A stretch of DNA of 61,950 nt, from contig NZ_JABFDM010000016.1 in assembly GCF_013178945.1 (NCBI RefSeq), positions 65,168 through 127,117 on the forward strand, given 5' to 3'. Positions 44,319-53,137 of the stretch are shown here, piece after piece (position 1 is the stretch's first letter; every line of letters begins with the position of its first letter). Source of the stretch: Bradyrhizobium aeschynomenes (GTDB lineage: Bacteria; Pseudomonadota; Alphaproteobacteria; Rhizobiales; Xanthobacteraceae). The notes under the pieces were generated by a model. The model was not told the origin of the DNA, searched no databases, and saw only the letters and a program-made list of their open reading frames with translations. A program made the position numbers and the translations under genes.

Positions 44319-45866
44319 ATGAACGGTGCGGAAAGCCTGGTACGGACCCTGGTCGCGGGGGGCGTTGACGTCTGCTTTACCAATCCGGGCACCTCCGAGA
44401 TGCACTTCGTCGCAGCGCTCGACCGGGTCGAGGGCATGCGCTGTGTGCTCGGCCTGTTCGAGGGCGTGGTGACAGGCGCGGCCGACGGCTATTTCCGCAT
44501 GAAGGGCACGCCGGCCTCGACGCTTCTCCATCTCGGCCCCGGCCTCGCCAACGGCCTCGCCAATTTGCACAACGCCAAGAAGGCGCGCTCGGGCATCGTC
44601 AACATCGTCGGTCAGCACGCGACCTACCACATCGGCTTCAACGCCCCGCTGACCTCGGACATCGAGGGCCTGGCGCGGCCGATGTCGGACTGGGTGCGGA
44701 CCTCGCCGAGCGCCAAGGCCGTGGCCGCCGACGGCGCCGCCGCGATCGCCGCCGCCAAGAGCGCGCCGCCGCAGATCGCCACCCTGATTCTGCCCGCCGA
44801 CACCGCCTGGAACGAGGCCGACGGCATCGCCCCGGTTCCGGCCGACGCGCAGCGCCCGAGCTATTCGGCTGACGCAGTCGAGAAGGCCGCGAAGATCCTG
44901 CACGCCCACGGTCCGGAGACCCTGGTGCTGATGACCGCGGGCGCACTGACCGAGCAGGCGCTGACCTTCGCCCAGCAGATCGCCGGCAAGACCGGCTGCC
45001 GCGTGATGGGCCAGACCTATCACCCGCGGATGGCGCGCGGGGCAGGGCGGTTCTCGATCGACCGCATCCCCTATGTGATCGAGCAGGCGCTGCCGATCCT
45101 GAAGAACTACAAGCACATCGTGCTGGTCGAGGCCAACGACCCCGTCGCCTTCTTCGCCTATCCGAACAAGCCGAGCATGCTCAAGGCCGAGGGCACCGAG
45201 GTGCACCGCATGACCGCCTGGGGCGAGAACTCCGCCGCCGCGCTCGAGGCGCTGGCCGGCCATCTGGGCGCCAAGGCCGCAGACGTCAAGCCGCAGCCGC
45301 TCGCCGAGTTGATCAAGCCGACCGGCGCGCTGAACCACACGACGATCGCCCAGGCGATTGCCTATGCGATCCCGGAGAATGCGATCGTGGTTGACGAATC
45401 CATCACCACGGGCCGCGGTTTCTTCCCGCCGACGGCGGCGGCAAAGCCGCATGACTGGCTGCAGAACATGGGCGGCTCGATCGGTTTCTCGACTCCGGTC
45501 GCGACCGGCGCCGCGGTGGCTTGCCCGGATCGGAAAGTGATGTGCCTCGTCGGTGACGGCAGTGCGATGTACACGATCCAGTCGCTGTGGACCCAGGCGC
45601 GCGAGAACCTCAACGTGGTCACGGTGGTGTTCGCCAACAGGATCTACCAGATCCTGCGCGGTGAGTTCGACGGCGTCGGCGCAGGCGAACCCGGCCAGCG
45701 CGCCCAGGACATGCTCAAGATCGACCGCCCGACGCTCGACTTCGTCGCCATGGCCAAGGGCATGGGCGTTCCGGGCCGCGCCGTCACCACGGCGGACGAG
45801 TTCAACGCCGCGCTGGCGGAGGCCAATGCAGAATACGGCCCGCGCCTGATCGAAGTGCAGATGTAA
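44319..45866 (+). CDS. Acetolactate-synthase-like TPP enzyme
   Basis: Protein of 515 aa with the three TPP-enzyme domains. The activating Glu is in GLFEGVVTGAADGYFRM; the TPP site is LVGDGSAMYTIQSLWTQARE running to VVFANRIYQILR. FTNPGTSEMHFVAALDRVEG opens it. It belongs to the acetolactate synthase large-subunit superfamily, but no small regulatory subunit is adjacent and the sequence is not IlvB, so the substrate is open. It is the third TPP-enzyme system in the window. GGGAG precedes ATG 44319. Confidence 0.9.
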   Translation: MNGAESLVRTLVAGGVDVCFTNPGTSEMHFVAALDRVEGMRCVLGLFEGVVTGAADGYFRMKGTPASTLLHLGPGLANGLANLHNAKKARSGIVNIVGQHATYHIGFNAPLTSDIEGLARPMSDWVRTSPSAKAVAADGAAAIAAAKSAPPQIATLILPADTAWNEADGIAPVPADAQRPSYSADAVEKAAKILHAHGPETLVLMTAGALTEQALTFAQQIAGKTGCRVMGQTYHPRMARGAGRFSIDRIPYVIEQALPILKNYKHIVLVEANDPVAFFAYPNKPSMLKAEGTEVHRMTAWGENSAAALEALAGHLGAKAADVKPQPLAELIKPTGALNHTTIAQAIAYAIPENAIVVDESITTGRGFFPPTAAAKPHDWLQNMGGSIGFSTPVATGAAVACPDRKVMCLVGDGSAMYTIQSLWTQARENLNVVTVVFANRIYQILRGEFDGVGAGEPGQRAQDMLKIDRPTLDFVAMAKGMGVPGRAVTTADEFNAALAEANAEYGPRLIEVQM

Positions 45867-45875
45867 ATCCGCAAC

Positions 45876-45902
45876 GCCGGCGGCCGCAAAACGGCCGCCG
45901 GC
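45876..45902 (+). terminator. Hairpin after the TPP enzyme gene
   Basis: GCCGGCGGCCG (45876-45886) and CGGCCGCCGGC (45892-45902) form a perfect 11-bp stem around CAAAA, nine bases after the stop. There is no T tract. Confidence 0.75.
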
Positions 45903-45997
45903 CGAGGGAAGGCGCCTCGCCTCGATTTATGGGGTTGGCGACTCACGCCGATCGCGTGTTCATGGTGAGGTGTCCTTCTCTCCTGTATCCGAGCGGC

Positions 45998-46513
45998 ATG
46001 CACAGTGAACTGAACCGGCTGATCTCCGCGCTGCAGGAGTTCTACGCGCGCGAGCGCTACATCCTCGACCGGGATCTCGGCGAGCGCGCCTTGACGCACC
46101 GGCTGGCGGTGCATCTCGAACGCAACTTCCTCGGCTGGGACGTCGATTGCGACTACAATCGGCTCGGCGACCGCGCCATGCTGCTGCCGCGCGGCGCGAT
46201 CGTCTCGACCGATGACGAACTCGGGAAGTCGATCTACCCCGACATCGTCGTGCACAAGCGCGCCGTGCCCGACAATCTGCTGGCGATCGAGGTCCGCAAG
46301 GCGAGCAACCATCAGCCGCTGGCGCACGACCGGCACAAGCTGATGGCCCTGACCGACCCGCATCTGTGGTTTGCCTATTGGATCGGCGTCTTGGTGATTC
46401 TCGACCGTCGCAGCGTGATCACGCCTGAGATCTATGTCGGAGCCCGGATCGATCCGGGGCTGTCCGCGTGGTTCGCGGGAAGATTGCAGCAGATGGGTCT
46501 GGCCGGGGGCTGA
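45998..46513 (+). CDS. Small PD-(D/E)XK-like protein, unknown function
   Basis: Protein of about 171 aa from ATG 45998, the most protein-like start (ATG 45929 and 45962 are possible). A helix HSELNRLISALQEFYARERY is followed by ERALTHRLAVHLE, then SIYPDIVVHKRAVPDNLLAI and EVRKASN. The spacing Glu...PD...E-V-R-K matches the PD-(D/E)XK nuclease fold, except that the usual Lys of E-x-K is Arg100 with Lys101 next to it. It may be a degenerate or altered nuclease; no methylase or restriction partner is nearby. Confidence 0.7.
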   Translation: MHSELNRLISALQEFYARERYILDRDLGERALTHRLAVHLERNFLGWDVDCDYNRLGDRAMLLPRGAIVSTDDELGKSIYPDIVVHKRAVPDNLLAIEVRKASNHQPLAHDRHKLMALTDPHLWFAYWIGVLVILDRRSVITPEIYVGARIDPGLSAWFAGRLQQMGLAGG

Positions 46514-46602
46514 GATGCTCGCCGGCGGACCTTCACACGAGGAAGGGCCGCCCCGCATGGAGCGGCCCGATCTCGTCGGCGATATTCGCGGGTGACCGCG
46601 CC

Positions 46603-46803
46603 TTACTTCGACATGGCGTCGCCGGACGACTTCTTCGACGACTTCTTCTTCGTCTTGCTCATCTTCATGTCGTCGCCTCCGCCCATGGCGTCGCCGCCCT
46701 TGGCCGCCTGGCCGGTGGTCGTCATCGGCTTCTCGGTCGACTGGGCAAGAGCGGCCGACGAGACGAAGGCGAGGGCGGCGGTGGCGATGATCAGTTTACG
46801 CAT
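46603..46803 (-). CDS. Small secreted Lys/Ser/Gly-rich protein
   Basis: Protein of 66 aa. GGAGG lies eight bases before ATG 46803, and the first 21 residues are a clear signal peptide (RKLIIATAALAFVSSAALAQ). The mature 45 residues have low complexity (GGDAMGGGDDMKMSKTKKKS) and end SKKSSGDAMSK. I know no function; small basic exported peptides of this type are common in Bradyrhizobium. A weak hairpin (GGGCCGC/GCGGCCC, 46545-46568) separates it from the convergent upstream gene. Confidence 0.75.
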   Translation of the reverse strand: MRKLIIATAALAFVSSAALAQSTEKPMTTTGQAAKGGDAMGGGDDMKMSKTKKKSSKKSSGDAMSK

Positions 46804-47031
46804 GCGGAAAACCTCCGTGGGTTGGAAACGCCAGGAGCATAGGCGGTTTCGAACCGCGGCGTTCTGACGCATGGGTCAGGAAAACGTGAGAGTTCCGCCC
46901 TGCAATTGCCGCCTTGCGCCATCGCCGCTGGAGCTGGCTGGCGCATTCTGTGGCGAATGTGCTGGACGCAGGGACGACATGCGTGGGCGAGCGAGGTCAA
47001 AATGGCCGGGTGAGCGCGATCCGATTGCCCT

Positions 47032-48198
47032 TCATGCCGGGCTATGTCCCAACTGGGGCGGGTCACGCCTCGCGGGCAGACTCAGCAGCGCCATGCCGAG
47101 TAGTCCGGACATCAGAGATCCCAGCATAACAACGACCTTCACCTCGTTCTGAAGCGTCCCGGCGCTGGGGAATGCAAGAAGGCCGATGAACAGGCTCATG
47201 GTGAAGCCGATGCCGCACAGGACTGCCACCCCGTAGATCTGGTGCCAGGCCGCTCCGTCAGGTCGTTCAGCCAGTCCAAGGCGAATGGCCATCCATGTCG
47301 CGGCAAACACGCCGATCTGCTTGCCCAGGAACAGGCCGGTCACGATGCCGATCGTCACGGGCTCCTTCAGCACCACCCAGGCCATTCCGGCAAGAGAGAC
47401 GCCGGCGTTCGCGAAGGCGAAGACAGGCAGGATCACGAAGGAGACCCATGGCTGGATTGCATGCTCCAGCCGGAGCAGCGGTGACTGGCCGGCTCCCGAC
47501 GCAGGAATCGTCAGTGCGAGTGCGACACCTGCCAAGGGCGTGGACGCCGGACTGCAGCGTGGCAAACCAGAGGACGGAGCCAGGGATCAAGTAGACCCAC
47601 ACCCTGGCAACCCCGGCTCGATTGAGGATCAGCAGCATCAAGATGATGGCTGCTGCCGCCGCGAGCCATCCGAGCAGAAGATGATCGGTGTAGAAGACCG
47701 CAATGACCGTGACCGCCGCAAGGTCGTCCAGAATGGCGAGCGCGGTCAGGAACACCTTGAGCGATGCCGGAACGCGGGAGCCGAGCAGGCCAGTGCTCCG
47801 AGAGCGAACGCGATGTCGGTGGCTGTCGGTATCGCCCACCCGCGAATCGTCTCGGGATCGTTCAGGTTGAAGCCAACGTAGAAGAGGGCGGGAACAGCCA
47901 TTCCGCCTACCGCCGCAAACGCCGGGAGCGTCCTACGCGGCCAGCTTGAAAGCTGCCCTGTCAGGAACTCGCGCTTGATCTCCAGCCCGACGAGCAGAAA
48001 GAACACCGCCATGAGAGCGTCGTTGATCCAATGCAGGACGGACAGACCCGCGACGTATCGCTGGAGAGTGCCGAAGTAGACATCTGATGCCGCAGAGTTG
48101 GCGATGATCAGAGCGGCGGTCGCCGAGATCATCAGGATGACGCCGGCGCCCGCTTGACTGGCCGCATGACGCTTCAACGAATGAAACAGTGGCAACAT
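47032..48198 (-). pseudogene. nhaA: nhaA (Na+/H+ antiporter) interrupted by two compensating frameshifts
   Basis: The conceptual protein covers the whole of NhaA. Frame 1 gives HWINDALMAVFFLLVGLEIK and GWAIPTATDIAFALGALA. The sequence then continues in another frame as LLGSRVPASLKVFLTALAIL and DDLAAVTVIAVFYTDHLLLG, and returns to the first frame as LAGVALALTIPASG and GKQIGVFAATWMAIRLGLAE. The first shift fits loss of one C at about 47788 (CTGGCCTGCTC instead of CTGGCCCTGCTC); the second fits a one-base gain or two-base loss at about 47534-47538. The twin catalytic Asp are preserved (ILDDLAA). Either a recent pseudogene or two sequencing errors. Confidence 0.8.
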
Positions 48199-48675
48199 CG
48201 TATGGTCTATGCCAGCCGCAGGCAGTCAAACCTTGTGGCTCTGACACGGATGCGGCCAATCGCTGCGGCCCGCATGGCTCGATGCTCCCGGCAAGCGACG
48301 GAACCTGGGCAGCCGCATCGTCCGAGATGAAGACGAAGATCTCGGTAGCGTCGCTCCCTAACGATGAACCTGACAGCCGCCGCGCGGATGGCGCCGCTTG
48401 TCAGAGCACCGGCGACGATTTCCGATTCTTCGGCCTGTCGAAGCATGGCACTTGATCCGGACTACGACCGCAGGATGTGCGGCCGATTCGCTGGCGCATT
48501 TCGCCGCGTCCGCTCTTGAGCGAACGCCGCCCCGCGCGTGGCCCATGCCACCCTATTTCCGGATCTCTCGTCTCGGTCGGCGAGTGGCTCGCTTCGGTGG
48601 AGCGAGCCGAGCCCTGCAGGGAGAGGCCTGCGAGGCGAGGGCATTTGAGGCGAGGTGGTGACAGAAGAAGCCGAG
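48199..48675. other. Intergenic region, no gene supported
   Basis: This 477-base stretch lies between the broken nhaA (start 48198) and the stop of the histidine kinase gene. The short open frames overlap each other on both strands and none has a ribosome-binding site and a coding signature together. The left 150 bases should hold the nhaA promoter. Confidence 0.4.
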
Positions 48676-50052
48676 TTAGAACGAGCTTGGGCTGGTTTTC
48701 TTTTTCAGCGCGAGCTTGAGGGCGGCGCCCCCCATTCTCGAATTCTCGATCCACAGTCGACCATCATAGAGGCTGATCAGGTCGTGGGCGATCGCGAGGC
48801 CGAGCCCGGTCCCCGGCTTGGTGTCGTCAAGTCTCGTGCCCACATCGAACACGCGTGTTCGATGTTCGACGGGAATGCCCGGCCCATCGTCCTCCACCGT
48901 GATCAACACGGTGCTCTCGAGGTCCTCGATCGCAATCACGACGCGGTCGCGCGCCCATTTGGCGGCGTTGTCGAGCAGGTTGCCGATCAGCTCGGTCAGA
49001 TCGTTGGTGTCGCAGGCGACGACGAGGTCGGTCGGGCCTTCGACGTCGAACCGCCGCTCGTGCCCCGGGCCAAATCGAGAATAGGTGTTGATGACGCTCC
49101 TCAGCACGTCTGCCAACAGCGAGCACGCGCCCGCATTTGCGATTCCGGACGCCTTCGCGCGCGCTGTCTGATAGTTGATCAGCAACGCCATTCGCGAGCA
49201 TTGCTCGGAGAGGACCCGGGCGTGATGCTCCTGGCCGGACGCCCTCAGCCGCGCCGCTTCCTCGTCGAGAATGGCCAGCGGTGTCTTCAGCGCATGTGCG
49301 AAATTGCCGGCGAGCACGCGGGCGCGATCAACCATCGTGAGATTGGCCGTGATCATTCCGTTCAACTCGGTCACCAGCGGCATGATTTCCCCCGGAAGGT
49401 CCTCGGGCAGGCGGGTGGTCTTGCCGCTGCGCACGTTCGCGATGGCGAGACCCATGCGTTGCAGCGGCCGCAGTCCGTAGACGACCTGGGCGTAGGCGGT
49501 GCCGACCATGGCGAGCGCCATGAAACCCAGCATCGCCACCAGCGTCAGATTGAGGTGCTGCATCTCGTCGCTGATGAGCCGCTCATCCGCACCGACCCGG
49601 ACCTCGACCGGTTGCCCGAGCCGAGACGGCTCGCTGACGGTTCGAACCATCCGCAGCGGCCCGGTCGGCCCCTCCACATTCGTCAGCGTCGACATGGTGT
49701 TCGGGGGGCCGTCGCGAGGTCGGTCGGGGGTGAATGACAGAAAGAGATCGTCCTGCAGCGACGGCGAACGCGCGCTGCTGCCGTTTTGCAGATTGACCTG
49801 CCAATACATGCCGGACCGGGCAGGGGAGAAACGCGGGTCGCTCAGATGACGGGTGATGATTGGCCGCTGCGCTGCGTCGAGCTCCACGAGATCCGCGAGC
49901 TCGCGGGCATGATCGAGCAGGTCATGATCGATGTGCGCCTCTACGACGCGGCGAATGATGATCGAAAGCCCGAGTCCGCTGGAGAACAAGACGATCGAAA
50001 TCCAGATCGCGGCGACGGCCATCATTCGGGCCCGGAAGTTGCGACGGAACAT
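48676..50052 (-). CDS. Sensor histidine kinase
   Basis: Protein of 458 aa. A helix at 11-33 and another at 168-192 (LTLVAMLGFMALAMVGTAYA) flank a periplasmic domain of about 135 residues. Then come a HAMP-like linker (RPLQRMGLAIANVRSGKTTR) and the kinase core: H253 in GNFAHALKTPLAILDEEA, N-box ELIGNLLDNAAKWA, DDGPGIP and GTGLGLAIAHDLISLY. The periplasmic part has no recognisable ligand domain. It starts four bases after the response-regulator stop, so the pair is one unit. As the only regulator inside the multihaem module it is the obvious candidate for controlling it. Confidence 0.93.
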   Translation of the reverse strand: MFRRNFRARMMAVAAIWISIVLFSSGLGLSIIIRRVVEAHIDHDLLDHARELADLVELDAAQRPIITRHLSDPRFSPARSGMYWQVNLQNGSSARSPSLQDDLFLSFTPDRPRDGPPNTMSTLTNVEGPTGPLRMVRTVSEPSRLGQPVEVRVGADERLISDEMQHLNLTLVAMLGFMALAMVGTAYAQVVYGLRPLQRMGLAIANVRSGKTTRLPEDLPGEIMPLVTELNGMITANLTMVDRARVLAGNFAHALKTPLAILDEEAARLRASGQEHHARVLSEQCSRMALLINYQTARAKASGIANAGACSLLADVLRSVINTYSRFGPGHERRFDVEGPTDLVVACDTNDLTELIGNLLDNAAKWARDRVVIAIEDLESTVLITVEDDGPGIPVEHRTRVFDVGTRLDDTKPGTGLGLAIAHDLISLYDGRLWIENSRMGGAALKLALKKKTSPSSF

Positions 50053-50056
50053 TGTT

Positions 50057-50710
50057 CTATCCGAAGCGATATCCCAAGCCTCTGATGGTGCGAATGCAGT
50101 CGCGTCCCAGCTTTCTCCTGAGCCGGGCAATGTAGACCTCGACGGTGTTGGAGTCGCCATGATCGTTGCCGGCATAGATGTGGTCCAGCAGCTCGGTCTG
50201 TGACACGATATGATCGGCACGGCGCATGAGGAGTTCGAGGACACGCAACTCGAGTGCGGTCAGGTCGACGATCTCACCATCCTTCTTGACCGAGCCTGCC
50301 GCAGGATTGAATTCGATCTGACGGAGACGGAGCACCGCCTCGGGTCTGCTGCCGACCCGGCGTAGCAGCGATTTGACACGTGCGACGAGCTCCTGGGCCT
50401 TGAAGGGCTTTTCGAGATAGTCGTCCGCTCCCGCGTTGAGACCGTTGACGCGCTCGGCCCAGCCGCTGCGCGCGGACAGGATCAGCACCGGCATCGTGTG
50501 TCCCGTATGACGCCAGCGCTGCAGCACGTCGAGGCCCGAGATGCACGGCAGACCCAGATCGAGCACCGCGGCGTCGTAGGGCTGGCTGTTGCCCAGCATC
50601 CAGCCTTGCCTGCCATCTGTCGCGAGATCCGCCTCGAAGCCGGCGTCGGCCAGGCTTTCCTTGATGCGCTCGGCGTAGACGGGCTCGTCCTCGATGAGCA
50701 GAATGCGCAT
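50057..50710 (-). CDS. OmpR-family response regulator
   Basis: Protein of 217 aa. The receiver has the acidic pocket (LLIEDEP), phosphoacceptor D51 (AVLDLGLP) and K101 (EKPF). The C-terminal winged helix includes VDLTALELRVLELLMRRADH and SNTVEVYIARLRRKLGRDCI, ending IRTIRGLGYRFG. It resembles QseB/TctD-like regulators. Such proteins bind direct repeats about 11 bases apart; an array of this kind is found at 60936-60973. Its start lies 63 bases from the ccmI stop on the same strand. Confidence 0.95.
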   Translation of the reverse strand: MRILLIEDEPVYAERIKESLADAGFEADLATDGRQGWMLGNSQPYDAAVLDLGLPCISGLDVLQRWRHTGHTMPVLILSARSGWAERVNGLNAGADDYLEKPFKAQELVARVKSLLRRVGSRPEAVLRLRQIEFNPAAGSVKKDGEIVDLTALELRVLELLMRRADHIVSQTELLDHIYAGNDHGDSNTVEVYIARLRRKLGRDCIRTIRGLGYRFG

Positions 50711-50773
50711 TTGCCACGACTCCGGTTTGCAGAAGGGGGCCGACGATGCGAAGACGCGGATCGGCCCCGGACG

Positions 50774-52093
50774 CTATGGATTGATCCCGAGCTGCCTGGC
50801 GGCGTCGGCGATGCGCGTGCGTTCGGGGACGTCCTCTGCGAAGATCGACAAGGCGCGTTGCAGGGATTGCTTCGCCGCCTCGTTCTCGCCCAGCACCACC
50901 CGCGAGCGGATCAGCTTGATCCAGCCCTCTGCATCTCTCGGCGATTGCTCGAGCCTTGCCGCAAGGCCATCCACCATGCCGCGGATCATGAGGCTGCGGT
51001 CCTCCGACGACATGGTCTCCGCCTTGCGGATGTCGGCGGCACGCGGGCCGCGCGGTTCGGCCGGCTCGCTTGCGGCCGTCTGCCCGGAGCGCAGCAGCTG
51101 CTGCATGCGCTCGGCGGAGAGGTCAGGCCGAACGGGCGAGGGCGAGCTGTCGCTCTCTCCGAGCTCGCGGCGAAGTGCGTCGAGCCGCTGCTTGAGATCG
51201 GGCAGCCACGGCTCGTTCGGATCGGCCTCCGAGACGATGGCGGTCCAGTCGGCCATCGCACCTCGTTTGTCGCCCTCCTGTTCCTTCACGACGCCGACGA
51301 AGAACCGGGCGCGCGCATCCTTGGGATCGAGCCTGAGGGCTTCATCGAAATCCGCGCGCGCGTCTGACGTGACGGCGCCGTCCGCGGCCCGTACCAGCGC
51401 CTCGCCTCGCGCGCTACGGTATTCGGCCGAGCCGGGCCGCAGCTCCGTGGCGCGCCCGTAGGCCTGTGCCGCCTCGGCAAAGCGCTCGATGCTGAACAAT
51501 GACCAGCCGAGCAGGCGCCATCCGTCCGCATCCCGGGGATTGCGCTCCAGCCGCGTCTGCACACGCTGGATCATCTCCTCGACCGGCGGCAGGCCGCTGC
51601 CCTGCTGCGGCCGGTCGCGTCCGTCCTGCCCGGTCATCTGCTCAAGCGAGGCAATGGCCTGGCTGCCGGCGTCGGATCGCGCCTCGCCGACCGACCTCGC
51701 GGTCGTGCTGCTGGCGGTCTGGCCCGACCCGGCTGCGGGCACATCCGGATTTCCGACGACCGCGTACAGAGCGACGGAGCCGAACACCACCGTCGTCGTG
51801 ACGACCATGAGTGCGAACTTTCGTTCCGAGCTGGTGAGAGCGACGGCCGGCGGCTGTTCAGCGGCAGCCGCGGCAAGAATGCGCCGTCTGATCTCGTTGG
51901 CCGTGGTCTCGCCGTCCGACCGGTCGATCAGGCCGCGGGCCATGTCGTTCTCGATCTCGCGGAGCTGGTCGCGGTGCACGGCTAGTCCCTGCGCCGAGGC
52001 CAGCTGTCTCCGCTCATAGCCGCGGATGAAGGGCGTCGAGATGAGTACGGCGGCCACGGAAATCATCGCCGTCAGGATCAGCCACAGCATCAT
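50774..52093 (-). CDS. ccmI: Cytochrome c biogenesis protein CcmI
   Basis: Protein of 439 aa. The CcmI N-terminal part has a helix (MLWLILTAMISVAAVLISTP) and the conserved HRDQLREIENDMARGLIDRS; a second helix at about 93-113 is followed by TPR-like repeats (DADGWRLLGWSLFSIERFAE, AAQAYGRATELRPGSAEYRS, DFDEALRLDPKDARARF). CcmI captures apocytochrome C-termini for CcmFH. It overlaps ccmH by four bases (ATGA). It is in an operon with ccmH, ccmG and ccmF but no ccmE. Confidence 0.93.
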   Translation of the reverse strand: MMLWLILTAMISVAAVLISTPFIRGYERRQLASAQGLAVHRDQLREIENDMARGLIDRSDGETTANEIRRRILAAAAAEQPPAVALTSSERKFALMVVTTTVVFGSVALYAVVGNPDVPAAGSGQTASSTTARSVGEARSDAGSQAIASLEQMTGQDGRDRPQQGSGLPPVEEMIQRVQTRLERNPRDADGWRLLGWSLFSIERFAEAAQAYGRATELRPGSAEYRSARGEALVRAADGAVTSDARADFDEALRLDPKDARARFFVGVVKEQEGDKRGAMADWTAIVSEADPNEPWLPDLKQRLDALRRELGESDSSPSPVRPDLSAERMQQLLRSGQTAASEPAEPRGPRAADIRKAETMSSEDRSLMIRGMVDGLAARLEQSPRDAEGWIKLIRSRVVLGENEAAKQSLQRALSIFAEDVPERTRIADAARQLGINP

Positions 52094-52596
52094 GAAAGGC
52101 TCCGTCGATCGAGAATCGCCTCGATGGCTTCGAGTTCATCGGCGCTGAGCGGAGCGGTGCGCTCCGTCTCGGGCGCTGCCGCATTGGCCGACGCTCGGCG
52201 GACGTAGCGGCCAAAGACGACGATGGCGCTCAGCAGCGCCAGCAGCGGGCCGATCCACAGCGGGATCGTATTCCATTGCAGGGGCGGCTTGAGCAGGACG
52301 AAGTTGCCGTAGCGCGCGACCAGGAAGTCCACCGCCTGCCGGTCGCTGTCGCCGGCCTGCAGGCGATCGCGCAGCAGGACCCTCAGATCATGCGCCAGCG
52401 GGGCGTTGGAGTCGTCGATGCTCTGATTTTGACACACGACGCAGCGCAGCTCCTGACCCAGCGCGCGCGCCCGCGCTTCCAGACGCTCATCCCGCAGCAT
52501 TTCGTCGGGAAGCACTGCACGAGATGGCGACACGCTCACCGCCAGCGCCAGCGACGCGACGAGCAGCGCAGTCATTCGAATCCGCGGCCGACTCAT
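52090..52596 (-). CDS. ccmH: Cytochrome c biogenesis protein CcmH
   Basis: Protein of 168 aa with a signal peptide (MTALLVASLALAVSVSPSRA), a periplasmic helix bundle with the redox motif C52-x2-C55 (ELRCVVCQNQSIDDSNAPLA), and a C-terminal membrane helix (IPLWIGPLLALLSAIVVFGR). It reduces the CxxCH thiols of apocytochromes before haem ligation, handing them to CcmF. It overlaps both neighbours by four bases, indicating tight translational coupling. Confidence 0.96.
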   Translation of the reverse strand: MSRPRIRMTALLVASLALAVSVSPSRAVLPDEMLRDERLEARARALGQELRCVVCQNQSIDDSNAPLAHDLRVLLRDRLQAGDSDRQAVDFLVARYGNFVLLKPPLQWNTIPLWIGPLLALLSAIVVFGRYVRRASANAAAPETERTAPLSADELEAIEAILDRRSLS

Positions 52597-53129
52597 GACT
52601 CGCTCCTCAAGGCCTTCAGAAGGGGTTCGAAATCGCTGCGCCACACCTCCTCGGTCAGCGGGCCGGGATAGCGGAAGCGGATGCGACCGGCCCGGTCGAT
52701 CACGAAGGTCTCGGGAACGCCGGTCACGCCGAGATCGATGCCGGCCCGGCCGGACTCATCGGAGCCGACACGGGCATAGGGACTGCCATGCTTGGCAAGC
52801 CAGCGCTTGCCGTCGTTCCGATCGTCCTTCCAGTTCAGCCCGTAGATCGGGATCGCGGCGCTCTCTGCGAGCTTGAGCAGCATCGGGTGCTCGACGCGGC
52901 ATCCGGGGCACCAGGATGCAAACACGTTGAGCAGCAGGACGTCGCCTTGCAGATCGGTATTGGCAAGACCGGCGCTCTTGCCGTCAAGCGATGCGAGCTG
53001 GAAGCGCGGCGTCGGCTTGTCGATGAGAGTCGAGGGCATCCGCCGAGGATCGTTTGTCAGGCTGAACGCCAGCCCAACGGCCAGCGCGGCGAAGGCGATG
53101 ACGGGAATGAGATAAGGGAGGCGCGGCAT
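52593..53129 (-). CDS. ccmG: Thiol:disulfide oxidoreductase CcmG/DsbE
   Basis: Protein of 178 aa. An N-terminal anchor helix (YLIPVIAFAALAVGLAFSLT) is followed by a thioredoxin fold with C74-P-G-C77 (NVFASWCPGCRVEHPMLLKL), LNWKDDRNDGKRWL, and the cis-Pro region GVTGVPETFVIDRAGRIRFR. It keeps CcmH reduced in the periplasm. The stop overlaps the ccmH start by four bases, and eight bases separate its start from the ccmF stop. Confidence 0.95.
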   Translation of the reverse strand: MPRLPYLIPVIAFAALAVGLAFSLTNDPRRMPSTLIDKPTPRFQLASLDGKSAGLANTDLQGDVLLLNVFASWCPGCRVEHPMLLKLAESAAIPIYGLNWKDDRNDGKRWLAKHGSPYARVGSDESGRAGIDLGVTGVPETFVIDRAGRIRFRYPGPLTEEVWRSDFEPLLKALRSES

Positions 53130-53137
53130 GTCTCGTC

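Noticed and set aside
44319..45866. Calling the TPP enzyme IlvB
   Set aside because: No small-subunit gene is nearby and the sequence is only superfamily-level similar; the substrate is left open.
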